Shown here: piece by piece, positions 1 through 7,981 of the stretch
Layout: the number at the start of each line of letters is the position of its first letter
How positions within the stretch are numbered: the first letter of the stretch is position 1
Assembly (NCBI RefSeq): GCF_020329435.1
Contig: NZ_JAGKJK010000010.1
Location: 124,001-188,000 of the forward strand
From: Bradyrhizobium hereditatis
Lineage (GTDB): Bacteria > Pseudomonadota > Alphaproteobacteria > Rhizobiales > Xanthobacteraceae
Length of the DNA stretch: 64,000 bases
Reading direction: 5' to 3'
Notes under the pieces: generated by a model
Seen by the model: the letters and a program-made list of their open reading frames with translations, nothing else
Databases searched by the model: none
What the model was told of the DNA's origin: nothing
Position numbers and translations under genes: made by a program

Positions 1-208
1 CCTTTGGTGCTCCGTAGGTTGGGGCGATCCGAACGAAGACGGCGTGCGCTGCTACACGCCTGACGGCGATCTCCTCGGCAAGATCCACATACCGGAAACT
101 GTCGCCAATCTGTGCTTCGGCGGCCAGCAGCGGAATAGGCTCTACATCTGCGGCTCGTCATCGCTCTATGCCGTCTACACCAGTGCGCAAGGTGCGATGA
201 AGCCGTGA
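1..208 (+). CDS. SMP-30/gluconolactonase family protein, C-terminal part
   Basis: Only the last 68 residues are present; the gene begins before the window. The reading frame starts at base 2 and ends with TGA at 206-208. The segment CFGGQQRNRLYICGSSSLYAVYT-like (here read in pieces: CFGG, RNRLYI, SLYAV) is the final beta-propeller blade typical of SMP-30/gluconolactonase/LRE proteins, which hydrolyse sugar lactones or related esters with a bound divalent metal. The metal ligands lie in the missing part, so substrate and activity cannot be judged. The gene is followed by an inverted repeat and then by ppc on the other strand. Confidence 0.75.
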   Translation, partial: LWCSVGWGDPNEDGVRCYTPDGDLLGKIHIPETVANLCFGGQQRNRLYICGSSSLYAVYTSAQGAMKP

Positions 209-259
209 GAGGCTCTGAGACGTCAACAGCGTCATAAAAGGCGGATCTACACTCACAGT

Positions 260-345
260 CGTCATTGCGAGTAGCGAAGCGACGAAGCAATCCATCCATC
301 CGCGTATTTGGAGAGGTGGATTGCTTCGCTTCGCTCGCAATGACG
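260..345. repeat. Dispersed inverted repeat, family A copy 1
   Basis: The outer arms are CGTCATTGCGAG and its complement CTCGCAATGACG, and inner arms such as GAAGCAATCCA/TGGATTGCTTC also pair, so the transcript would form one long hairpin. The same element recurs at 35286-35366 and 45495-45610. It lies between two convergent genes, downstream of ppc, and may act as a transcript end. Function is not known from the sequence. Confidence 0.85.
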
Positions 346-371
346 GGGCGAGGCCGTCGCGCCCCCTCACC

Positions 372-3164
372 TCACCCGCTATTCCGCAAGCCGGCCGATA
401 TACCGTTGATCGTAAGCTGAATCCCGCGCAGCACCTGTTCGTCCGGGTTCTGCGCGCGATGCTCCTTTAGCAGCTCCACCTGCACGTGGTTGAGCGGATC
501 GAGATAGGGGAAGCGGTTGCGGATCGAGCGTTCGAGCAGCGGGTTGCCCTGCAGAAGCCGCTCGTGTCCCATGATATCGAGCAGCGTCTCGATCGAGGAA
601 TGCCATTCGCGCCGGATGCGCCCAAAGATGCTGTCGCGCAGCTTCACATCAGGCACCAGTTCGGCATAGCGCGAGGCGATCGCGATCGAGCTCTTGGCAA
701 GCACCATGTCCATGTTCGACAATAGTGTGCGGAAGAATGGCCATTCCCGGTAGAGCTCCTGCAGGAACGGCATGCCCTGCTCCGGATGCTCCGCGATCCA
801 CGTCTCAACTGCAGAGCCGAAACCGTACCAGCCCGGCAGCATCAGCCGGCACTGCGCCCAACTGAACACCCAGGGAATAGCGCGCAGGTCCTCGATCTCG
901 CGGGTCTTCTTGCGCGAGGCCGGGCGGCTGCCGATGTTGAGCGTCGAGATTTCGGTGATAACGGTTGAGCCCCAGAAATAATCGGCAAAGCCTTCGGTCT
1001 CGTAGACCAGCCCGCGATAGGCCTTGAAGGCGAGCGCCGAGAGCTGCTCCATCGCGGTCAGATATTCCTTGCGCGGCGCGCTCTGGCGCGGATGCAGCAG
1101 GCTCGCCTCCAACGTGGCCGCGGCGAGGATTTCCAGGTTGCTGCGGCCAACCTCAGGGTTGGAATATTTGCTGGAGATGATCTCGCCTTGCTCGGTGATG
1201 CGGATCTGACCGTTCACCGCGCCGCCGGGCTGCGCGATGATTGCGTCATAGGAAGGCCCGCCGCCGCGGCCGACCGAGCCGCCGCGGCCATGAAACAACC
1301 GCAGCCGGACGTGGTGGCGCTCGAACACTTCGACCAACCCGATCTCGGCCTTATAGAGCTCCCAGCCCGAGGTGACGAAGCCGCCATCCTTGTTGCTGTC
1401 GGAATAGCCGAGCATCACTTCCTGAATGCCGCCGCGGCTGTCAACGAGACGGCGGTAATCATGCAGCGCCAGCATCCGGTCCATGATGCCGGCAGAGGCC
1501 TGCAAATCTTCGATGGTCTCGAACAGTGGCACGATGTTCACGGCGCTGCGGCCGGACGGGTTGATCAGCCCGACTTCCTTGAGCAGCACCGCCACCTCCA
1601 GCATGTCGGACATGCCCTTGCACATGGAGATGATGCATTGGTGGATGACGTCGGGTCCGAACCGCGCATGCGCCTCGGCGGCGGCGCGAAACACCGCGAG
1701 CTCTCCTAGCGTCTCCTCGCTGTACTTGACGAAGACCGAGCTGAGCGGTCTGGCGCTGCGCAGCTCGCTGAGCAGCAGATTGACGCGCGCCTCCTCGCCC
1801 AAGGCCATGTAGGACATGCCAGGAATCGCCGCATCGAGCAGCTCGGCCACGGTGCGCTCATGCACTGCGGAGTTCTGCCTGATGTCGAGCCGGGCGAGGT
1901 GGAAGCCGAAGCAATCCACGGCCCGGCGCAGCAGCCGCAGCCGCCCGCGCGCGATCACGCCGGAATTGTTGGCAATCAGCGAACGATCGAGCACGTCGAG
2001 ATCGGCTTTGAATTCTTTGGCGCTGGCGTATGGCGCGGCTTCGCCAACCGGCCGGCGCGCGGTCTCCACATCGAGCCGCAGCGCGGTCGCGGTCAGCCTC
2101 GCATAGATGCCGGATACCGCGAGGCGATAGGGTTCGCCGCTCCGGTGCGGCGAGGTATCGGGCGAGCGCTCGGCCAGCGCGCGCAATTCGTCGGAGACAT
2201 CGGCAAGATGCGCCGCCAGCGACAATTCCGAGCCAAGGACATGCAGCTCTTCCAGATAGAAGCTCATGATGCGGCTCGACTGCAGGCGCAGCGTGCCGCG
2301 CATCACGTCGGCCGTGACGAATGGATTGCCGTCGCGATCGCCGCCGATCCAGCTTCCCATGGTCAGGAACGAGGCCAGCTCGCCCGGCGCGCCGCCCTCT
2401 TCCTGGTTCAGCCGGTCTTCCAGCGCACAATGCAGGCGCGGCACCTCGTGCAGGAAGGTGTAGTCGTAGAACGACAGACCGTTCGAGACTTCATCCAGCA
2501 CTGTCAGCTTGGTTCGGCGCAAGAGATTGGTCTGCCACAGCGTCAGCACGGCGCGGCGCAGCTGCTCGTCGCAGGCCTCGGCTTCCTCCGCGGTGAGCTG
2601 CACCCGCTCGCGGCGGTCGAGCAGCGCGGCGATCTCCATCTCGCGGTCCATCGTGCTCTTGCGGCGGACTTCCGTCGGGTGTGCGGTCAGGACCGGGCTG
2701 ACCTGCGCGTCACGGAAGAAGCGGCGCAACTCGGCGGCACCGATGCCGGCCGCCTTTGCATGCGCCAGCGTCTGCGTCAGCGTGCTCGGACGCGGTCCCG
2801 CGGGGCCTCGCCCGCGCATCTGGCGGATATTGTTCTGGTCCTCGGCGATGTTGGCGAGGTGCGAGAAATAGCTGAAGGCGCGAACGATCCGCAGGGTGTC
2901 AGCGATCGACATGCTGTCGAGGATGGTCTCGAGCTCGCGCCGCGCCAGCTTGTCTTCATCCCGGTGGAATCGGATCGAGGTCTGCCTGATGCGTTCGACC
3001 AGGTCGAACACCTCGGCGCCCTCCTGGTCGCGGACGGTATCGCCGAGAATGCGCCCGAGCAGCCGGATATCCGTCCGCAGCCGGGCATCCTCCTCCAGCG
3101 CCAGCGCCTCGTCGCTGCGATTGGACCGGGCCTCGGTCTGGGATGGCATGGTCTCGGAAGACAT
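372..3164 (-). CDS. ppc: Phosphoenolpyruvate carboxylase
   Basis: This 930-residue cytoplasmic enzyme carboxylates phosphoenolpyruvate to oxaloacetate and refills the citric acid cycle. The full-length family hallmarks are visible: the catalytic HPTE motif near residue 160, GGDRDGNP near 275, the GYSDSNKDGG motif, and the glycine-rich loop FHGRGGSVGRGGGP near 625. The C-terminus ends in the usual LTINGISAGLRNSG-like tail (family ends in NTG or similar). Length matches bacterial PEPC. The ATG at 3164 is preceded by GAGGG about ten bases upstream. Long open frames on the opposite strand, for example 1860-3293, are antisense shadows caused by high GC. The gene stands alone, downstream of thiD on the same strand with 122 bases between. 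Confidence 0.97.
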   Translation of the reverse strand: MSSETMPSQTEARSNRSDEALALEEDARLRTDIRLLGRILGDTVRDQEGAEVFDLVERIRQTSIRFHRDEDKLARRELETILDSMSIADTLRIVRAFSYFSHLANIAEDQNNIRQMRGRGPAGPRPSTLTQTLAHAKAAGIGAAELRRFFRDAQVSPVLTAHPTEVRRKSTMDREMEIAALLDRRERVQLTAEEAEACDEQLRRAVLTLWQTNLLRRTKLTVLDEVSNGLSFYDYTFLHEVPRLHCALEDRLNQEEGGAPGELASFLTMGSWIGGDRDGNPFVTADVMRGTLRLQSSRIMSFYLEELHVLGSELSLAAHLADVSDELRALAERSPDTSPHRSGEPYRLAVSGIYARLTATALRLDVETARRPVGEAAPYASAKEFKADLDVLDRSLIANNSGVIARGRLRLLRRAVDCFGFHLARLDIRQNSAVHERTVAELLDAAIPGMSYMALGEEARVNLLLSELRSARPLSSVFVKYSEETLGELAVFRAAAEAHARFGPDVIHQCIISMCKGMSDMLEVAVLLKEVGLINPSGRSAVNIVPLFETIEDLQASAGIMDRMLALHDYRRLVDSRGGIQEVMLGYSDSNKDGGFVTSGWELYKAEIGLVEVFERHHVRLRLFHGRGGSVGRGGGPSYDAIIAQPGGAVNGQIRITEQGEIISSKYSNPEVGRSNLEILAAATLEASLLHPRQSAPRKEYLTAMEQLSALAFKAYRGLVYETEGFADYFWGSTVITEISTLNIGSRPASRKKTREIEDLRAIPWVFSWAQCRLMLPGWYGFGSAVETWIAEHPEQGMPFLQELYREWPFFRTLLSNMDMVLAKSSIAIASRYAELVPDVKLRDSIFGRIRREWHSSIETLLDIMGHERLLQGNPLLERSIRNRFPYLDPLNHVQVELLKEHRAQNPDEQVLRGIQLTINGISAGLRNSG

Positions 3165-3286
3165 CGGCTCGCACCCTCAGAAACTGGCCGGCTGTCCGAA
3201 GTGTGCAATTTTTTTGCCGCAGTGCAAGATAAACATGGAGGCACCCCAACAACTGTCCTCGCAAAGGCGGGACAGCAGAGCGGGCC

Positions 3287-4087
3287 TCAATAGAACTTGT
3301 GAAAATGATGGACCGGGCCGTGCCCGCGGCCGACGCTGAAGCGGTCTGCGGCGGCGATCGCGGCAGTGACCCAGGTCTTGGCGTTGCGCACGGCGGTCTC
3401 CATGCCCTCCCCCTTTGCGAGCCCCGCGGCAATCGCCGAGGACAATGAGCAGCCGGTGCCATGAGTGTTCTTGGTCGCGATGCGTGGGGCGGTCAGGGCG
3501 ATGGTGCCGCTAGCAGTGAAAAGATAGTCGGTGCTTTCAGCGCCCTCGCCGTGACCGCCCTTGATCAGCACAGCCTCGCATCCCAGGGCCAGCAGCCGCC
3601 TGCCTTGATGTTCGATCGCGGCCGTATCTCGTGCCATCGGTTCGTCAAGCAAAGCGGCGGCTTCCGGCAAATTCGGCGTGATCACCGACGCCAGCGGGAT
3701 CAGCCTGGTTCGCAGCGCGTTGACCGCCTCTTCCGCGAGCAGCCGGTCGCCCGAGGTTGCAACCATGACCGGATCGAGCACGACATGTTTCGGCGACCAG
3801 CGCTTCAGGCCCGCCGCAATGGCATCGATCACCGGCACCTGCGCCACCATGCCGATCTTGACGGCGCCGACGATGAGATCGGAGAACACCGCATCGATCT
3901 GCGCCGTCACAAACTCCGCCGGCACCTGGTGGATGCCGCTCACCCCTTGCGTATTCTGCGCGGTCAGCGCCGTGATCACCGAGGCGCCGTAAGCGCCGAG
4001 CGCGGCAAACGTCTTCAGATCAGCCTGAATACCGGCGCCCCCTGAGGAGTCGGAGCCGGCGATGGTCAGCGCGATCGGAATAGTCAT
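3287..4087 (-). CDS. thiD: Hydroxymethylpyrimidine/phosphomethylpyrimidine kinase
   Basis: The 266-residue protein phosphorylates HMP and HMP-phosphate in the pyrimidine branch of thiamine synthesis. It opens with ALTIAGSDSSGGAGIQADLKTF, seen as the short motifs AGSDSSGGAGIQAD, which binds the pyrimidine. The phosphate/ATP region DPVMVATSGDRLL and the C-terminal anion hole KNTHGTGCSLSSAIAA (core GTGC, with the catalytic Cys) are intact. Length is typical. No thiamine riboswitch was recognised upstream, and the other thi genes are not in the window, so this is a single-gene locus. Confidence 0.96.
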   Translation of the reverse strand: MTIPIALTIAGSDSSGGAGIQADLKTFAALGAYGASVITALTAQNTQGVSGIHQVPAEFVTAQIDAVFSDLIVGAVKIGMVAQVPVIDAIAAGLKRWSPKHVVLDPVMVATSGDRLLAEEAVNALRTRLIPLASVITPNLPEAAALLDEPMARDTAAIEHQGRRLLALGCEAVLIKGGHGEGAESTDYLFTASGTIALTAPRIATKNTHGTGCSLSSAIAAGLAKGEGMETAVRNAKTWVTAAIAAADRFSVGRGHGPVHHFHKFY

Positions 4088-4229
4088 TAGAAGTCTCGTG
4101 AAAATGCGGCGTTCAGGCCGATGTTCGAGCCACCGCTTGTCCTAACGCGCCCTCCTGTTGGCAGCAAGCTGGCTTGCCATCATCTGCGGTTTTTGGCCTA
4201 TTGGGCCAACCTATTCGGAGACGACAGCG

Positions 4230-4475
4230 ATGGTTCCCTTCTTCGTCCAGATCAAATGCAAGCTCGGCCAATCCTATACCGTCGCTAATGCCCTTGCAGA
4301 GGCCGAGATCGCCTCGGAGATCTATTCGACCGCCGGCCATTACGATCTGCTTGTCAAATTCTACGTCGACAAGGACGTCGATATCGGCCACTTCGTCAAC
4401 GAGAAGGTGCAGGTGATTCCGGGCATCCAGGACACCCACACCATCATCACCTTCAAGGCATTCGGCACGGGTTAG
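4230..4475 (+). CDS. Stand-alone Lrp/AsnC ligand-binding (RAM) domain protein
   Basis: An 81-residue protein that corresponds only to the C-terminal effector-binding domain of Lrp/AsnC regulators; no helix-turn-helix precedes it. The alpha-beta RAM pattern is visible in MVPFFVQIKC, the GHYDLLVKFYV strand with its conserved glycine, and the closing PGIQDTHTIITFKAF. The ATG at 4230 has GGAG nine bases upstream, which favours it over the ATG at 4158. Such small RAM proteins are known to form oligomers and can bind amino acids; what this one senses is unknown. It is divergent from thiD. Confidence 0.85.
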   Translation: MVPFFVQIKCKLGQSYTVANALAEAEIASEIYSTAGHYDLLVKFYVDKDVDIGHFVNEKVQVIPGIQDTHTIITFKAFGTG

Positions 4476-4895
4476 CACCCGCCGCTGACTTTACCGGCGC
4501 GCGACCACGCCAGCGGTCTCCGGGAGCGCGCTGCTGTCCGAAACATTGGTCACCGTCCATCCGGCTGAAGGCTCATCGCCGTGTGGCTTGCCGATCGCTG
4601 CGATCAACGCCGCCTTCGGCCGCCTCGCCACTGTCAAGCGAAGCACGTGCCCCAGGCCGCGTCCTGGCGCGCAGCGCCTGCGATGGATCTCGGGGCTGGA
4701 ACCTTCTGCGGCGCCCTGCTAGGCTCGGCCGAATAGCTTCGTGGCAACATATGGTTAACGAGGATCCCTGACGGCACTGTTTTGCCATATGAGGATCATC
4801 CTACCGCCTTGAAGTTTTTCATTAGATTGGGCGTCGTCAATCGGAAGCTCCGCGGCGGGGACATTCCGAGGGGGAACAGTCGCGAGTACCACCAA
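4476..4895. other. Intergenic region without a confident gene
   Basis: About 400 bases between the RAM-domain gene and the J-domain gene. A minus-strand frame of roughly 75 codons ending at 4491 has G/C-rich third positions and the plausible tail TVTNVSDSSALPETAG, but it has no ATG and no recognised domain, so I do not call it. The in-frame ATG at 4782 could extend the J-domain protein, but the residues it would add do not look like J-domain sequence. No terminator or repeat was seen. Confidence 0.4.
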
Positions 4896-5687
4896 ATGGG
4901 GACGCTGTACGATTTGCTCGGAGCGCTTCCGAGTGATGACGCCGAGGAGTTGCGGACCGCGTTCCGCAAGGCCGCGAAGGCGACGCATCCCGATTTGAAC
5001 CCCGACAATCCAGAGGCTGCGCAGAGGTTCAGGGAGCTGGTACGCGCCTACGACATCCTGACCGATAACGAGCAGCGCGCGACCTACGATCATCTGCTCG
5101 CCATCGCGCTGCAGCCGGAGCCGGCCACAAAGGCGACCCGCACCTACGAGACCATGCACAAGGTCGCCTCAAACACCATGGCGGCAACGATCATCTCGGC
5201 GGTGCTGGTGGGCGGCTACACCCTGTTCGGACTTTTTTCAAAGCCCGTCGCGGCGGAAATGCCTGATGGCGTGCAACAGCTCGCCGCGCTGCAGCCCGAT
5301 ACTCCCGCTCGGGACGAAGCCCGTAGCCAGCAAGAGAAGGACGTTTCGATCACTGGAGCAGCCACCTTGGCCGCTGAGCCCCCGGCGAAAGAAACCGGCG
5401 CCACGCCAATCGGCCGTTTCGAGCCGGTCGCGCCCTTCGCCACGTATAATCTCGGGGTACAGTATTATCCGCGCTTCGCAGCCGCCTATTTCGATCGCGG
5501 GTTTGTGCTGTATCGCGCCGGCGACTTCGACCGCCCGCTCGCCGATATCACGTCAGCTAAACGACCCACGGAATTGAAGCGGACCAAGAATGCCGCATCG
5601 CCTGCGCCCGTGCCACGCAAGCCGTTGATGATCGTGCCCTCGCTGCCGGAAAGGCGCGAGCCGATGACCGCCGCCTTGACGCCCTGA
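4896..5687 (+). CDS. Membrane-anchored J-domain protein with a TPR-like segment
   Basis: The protein has 263 residues from the ATG at 4896. An N-terminal J-domain (about residues 1-68) carries the HPD tripeptide in ATHPDLNPDN, which in this family stimulates the ATPase of DnaK-type Hsp70. A hydrophobic stretch, TMAATIISAVLVGGYTLFGL, follows near residues 90-110 and should be a membrane segment. The rest is low-complexity Ala/Pro/Glu-rich, ending in one TPR-like unit (AAYFDRGFVLYRAGDFDRPLADI). There are no DnaJ zinc fingers or substrate-binding domains, so it is a specialised co-chaperone, not DnaJ. Start choice rests on the J-domain beginning at MGTLYDLLG; an upstream ATG at 4782 is possible. 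Partner and client are unknown. Confidence 0.8.
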   Translation: MGTLYDLLGALPSDDAEELRTAFRKAAKATHPDLNPDNPEAAQRFRELVRAYDILTDNEQRATYDHLLAIALQPEPATKATRTYETMHKVASNTMAATIISAVLVGGYTLFGLFSKPVAAEMPDGVQQLAALQPDTPARDEARSQQEKDVSITGAATLAAEPPAKETGATPIGRFEPVAPFATYNLGVQYYPRFAAAYFDRGFVLYRAGDFDRPLADITSAKRPTELKRTKNAASPAPVPRKPLMIVPSLPERREPMTAALTP

Positions 5688-5708
5688 CGGCGCGCGGCGT
5701 CACCGCTG

Positions 5709-6635
5709 TCAACCTTCCTTTGCTTTTGTCGGCCGCGGTGGCCCTTCGACCGGCGGCAGCGATTTCACGTATTCAGCGATCGCCGCGCGATCCTCAGCTG
5801 GCAATTGCGATGTGTTCTTGATTACGCGGACCATCGATCCGCCGGCAGTGTCGCCATCCGGCATCTGCCCCGTCTCGAGGAAGTAGGCGATATCATTCGC
5901 ACTCCACTCGCCCAATCGCTTCTGGGTGATGTTGGGCACCCAGCCCTCGCCCTCCGGATTGGGCCCCCCGGCAAAGCGCTGCGCCTCGACGATGCCGCCG
6001 AGAAAATTGCGCGGGCTGTGGCACTCGGCGCAATGGCCCAGACTGTTGACGAAATAGGCGCCGCGATTCCATGACGCCGAGCGCGAGGCGTCCGCGACAA
6101 GAGGCTTGCGATCCATGAACAACCATTTCCATACGCCGATGTTGCGGCGGATGTTGAATGGAAACGGCACATCGTGATCGCGCGGTTTGCCGCTCACCGC
6201 CGGCAGCGTCTTCAGGTAAGCGAAGAGATCGCGCACGTCATCCACGGTGGCGAACTGATACGACGTGTAGGGAAATGCCGGAAAATAATGCGCGCCATCC
6301 GGCGACGTCCCCTTCAGCACCGCGGTGACGAAATCCGCTTCGCTCCAGCGGCCAATGCCGTAAGTGGGATCGGACGAGATGTTGGGAACGTAGAACGTCC
6401 CGAACGGCGAAGGCATTGCGAGCCCGCCGCCGAGATTCAAGCGATCAGGCTGGTTGGGTACGGCGTGGCAGGAGGAGCAGCCACCTGCATTGAACGCTGT
6501 AAGGCCATTGGCGAGGTTCGGCGTGCGCGGCGGCAGCGAAGCCGCCGCAACAACAGCCGGGATCGTCAGCCACCAGTAAACGCCGGCGCCAATGGCTCCG
6601 ATCAAAATCAATCCGAAGAGAACTCGTCGCAGCAT
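5709..6635 (-). CDS. Diheme c-type cytochrome
   Basis: A 308-residue exported electron carrier. An N-terminal hydrophobic segment (MLRRVLFGLILIGAIGAGVYWWL) acts as a signal or anchor. Two heme-binding CxxCH motifs, CSSCH near residue 54 and CAECH near residue 203, mark two cytochrome c domains with methionine-containing segments after each. The layout resembles the c-type cytochrome subunits that take electrons from membrane-linked alcohol, aldehyde or gluconate dehydrogenases, but those usually carry three hemes. The CoxL-like gene at 7982-10291 is a possible partner, though two other genes lie between them, so that is only inference. Confidence 0.88.
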   Translation of the reverse strand: MLRRVLFGLILIGAIGAGVYWWLTIPAVVAAASLPPRTPNLANGLTAFNAGGCSSCHAVPNQPDRLNLGGGLAMPSPFGTFYVPNISSDPTYGIGRWSEADFVTAVLKGTSPDGAHYFPAFPYTSYQFATVDDVRDLFAYLKTLPAVSGKPRDHDVPFPFNIRRNIGVWKWLFMDRKPLVADASRSASWNRGAYFVNSLGHCAECHSPRNFLGGIVEAQRFAGGPNPEGEGWVPNITQKRLGEWSANDIAYFLETGQMPDGDTAGGSMVRVIKNTSQLPAEDRAAIAEYVKSLPPVEGPPRPTKAKEG

Positions 6636-6796
6636 TCACAGATCCGTCATCAAGCGTCTCACAATGAACAGTATGACGTAGTTTGCGCCATAGGCTTCCA
6701 CGAAATTTCGCGGGTCATGGTCATTTCGGGAATAAACTCGGGAAGCCATTGTTTTGAGGGTGACACAGCCGTTTGACGTCAACAGGGAGAAACACC

Positions 6797-7219
6797 TTGT
6801 CGAACAAGACCATGCTTGTCACGCTTGCGCTGGGGGCAGCGATCGGTTTTGCCGGGCCCGCCTTTGCCGACAAGATGAAGGCGACGCTCGACGGCAAATC
6901 CCAGGTGCCGCCCAACACCAGCACAGCTACCGGCACCGCCGACATCGACTACGATCCTGCCAGCAAGAAGTTGAGCTGGAAGCTCTCCTATTCCGGCCTG
7001 TCCGGCCCCGCCACCGCCGCACATTTCCACGGTCCCGCGGAAGCCGGCAAGAATGCCGGCGTCGCTGTCGCCATTCCAAATGCAGCATCGAGCCCGGTTG
7101 AGGGCAGCGCGACGTTGACCGATGCGCAAGCCGCAGACCTCGTGGCCGGCAGGTACTACATCAACATTCACACCGCAGCCAATCCGGGCGGCGAAATTCG
7201 CGGCCAGGTTACGAAGTAA
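6797..7219 (+). CDS. CHRD-domain secreted protein
   Basis: A 140-residue exported protein. The signal peptide MLVTLALGAAIGFAGPAFA is followed by a CHRD domain; YSGLSGPATAAHFHGPA and the end YINIHTAANPGGEIRGQVTK are signature stretches. CHRD domains were named from chordin and are common in small bacterial periplasmic proteins of unknown role. I chose the TTG at 6797 because AGGGAG lies seven bases upstream; the ATG at 6812 is an in-frame alternative and would keep the signal peptide. A strong terminator follows at 7300. Confidence 0.88.
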   Translation: MSNKTMLVTLALGAAIGFAGPAFADKMKATLDGKSQVPPNTSTATGTADIDYDPASKKLSWKLSYSGLSGPATAAHFHGPAEAGKNAGVAVAIPNAASSPVEGSATLTDAQAADLVAGRYYINIHTAANPGGEIRGQVTK

Positions 7220-7299
7220 ATCAAGTCACCAAAGTAAATTTGGTGACGAAGTAGATAGGTTCGAACGCGAGTAAACAAGAACAAGAAAAGGCTGACACA

Positions 7300-7334
7300 A
7301 AAGGGCAGACGCTACGCGGCGTCCGCCCTTTTTG
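7300..7334 (+). terminator. Rho-independent terminator after the CHRD gene
   Basis: The arms AAGGGCAGACGC and GCGTCCGCCCTT pair over twelve positions with one A-C mismatch, around a six-base loop, and are followed at once by TTTTTG. It lies about 80 bases after the CHRD stop codon. Confidence 0.85.
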
Positions 7335-7340
7335 AGTCAG

Positions 7341-7416
7341 AGTATGATCCGGAAAAATGTGTAACGGTTTTCCCTCGCGACAAACGCGGAACGCATTTGC
7401 GCGGAGATCATGCTCA
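7341..7416. repeat. Dispersed repeat, family C copy 1
   Basis: The sequence runs from a degenerate GTATGATCCGGAAAA through GGTTTTCC to GATCATGCTC, with outer ends that are inverted (GAGCATGATC type). Shorter relatives occur at 10361-10410 and 58755-58797. It lies in the gap between convergent genes. Confidence 0.65.
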
Positions 7417-7430
7417 AAGTTAGAATGCGA

Positions 7431-7877
7431 TCAGCCTTTCTTGATCCGGTATGTCTCGTGGCAGCCACTGCACTGTTTGCCGATGACCGGCAGTTCCGCC
7501 CTTAGCGTGTCGAGATTCTTGACCTTGCCTTTGGCATCGGCGACGACCTTGGCGAAGTTCTTAATTTGGGTCTCGAAGCCGGCCTTGTCTTCCCAGATTT
7601 TCGGCGAGGGATCGTAATCACCCTCCATCTTAAGACCTTTCATGCTCTCGGGAAACAGCGTCGGAAGGGCCTTGGCGGTGTCTTCGAACTGGGCCAGCGC
7701 GGCATTGACGGTCGACTGGTCGTAGGGCTTTTCGCCCTTGACCATCGCCGACAACGCGCCCGCGTTCTTGCCATTGTCCTTCATCATGGCCTGGGTCCGC
7801 TTGACCTGATCCTGCTGCGCAACGACCGCACCGGCACTGAATGCAAGCACAGCTGCGACGACGACGATCCGCTTCAT
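7431..7877 (-). CDS. Cytochrome c556/c-prime-like protein
   Basis: A 148-residue periplasmic monoheme cytochrome. The signal peptide MKRIVVVAAVLAFSAGAVVAQ is followed by a four-helix type sequence, and the single heme motif CSGCH lies close to the C-terminus (CSGCHETYRIKK), which is the arrangement of cytochromes c-prime and c556 and differs from ordinary cytochrome c. The ATG at 7877 has AAGGGA nine bases upstream; an upstream start at 7946 would spoil the signal peptide. It may pass electrons for neighbouring redox enzymes, but cytochromes c-prime can also bind NO, so its role is open. Confidence 0.9.
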   Translation of the reverse strand: MKRIVVVAAVLAFSAGAVVAQQDQVKRTQAMMKDNGKNAGALSAMVKGEKPYDQSTVNAALAQFEDTAKALPTLFPESMKGLKMEGDYDPSPKIWEDKAGFETQIKNFAKVVADAKGKVKNLDTLRAELPVIGKQCSGCHETYRIKKG

Positions 7878-7947
7878 TGGCTGAATTCCCTTCAATTCGG
7901 GTTTGCACCGGCCGCAAGATAGTGCGGACCGGCTGTTTGCAAACACC

Positions 7948-7972
7948 GCAGGCGGAGCTTCATTCCGCCTGC
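7948..7972 (-). terminator. Hairpin between the CoxL-like and c556 genes
   Basis: A perfect nine-base stem, GCAGGCGGA with TCCGCCTGC, encloses a seven-base loop just past the stop of the CoxL-like gene. On the minus strand the bases that follow are only moderately T-rich (GGTGTTTGC), so termination may be partial. Confidence 0.55.
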
Positions 7973-7981
7973 GACAAAATA

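Noticed and set aside
1860..3293. Long plus-strand open frame opposite ppc
   Set aside because: It runs antisense to a clear PEP carboxylase, has Arg/Ala/Gln-rich content without any family, and is an effect of high GC.
4573..4788. Minus-strand frame of 71 codons upstream of the J-domain gene
   Set aside because: Arg-rich chance translation without a ribosome site or homology that I recognise.
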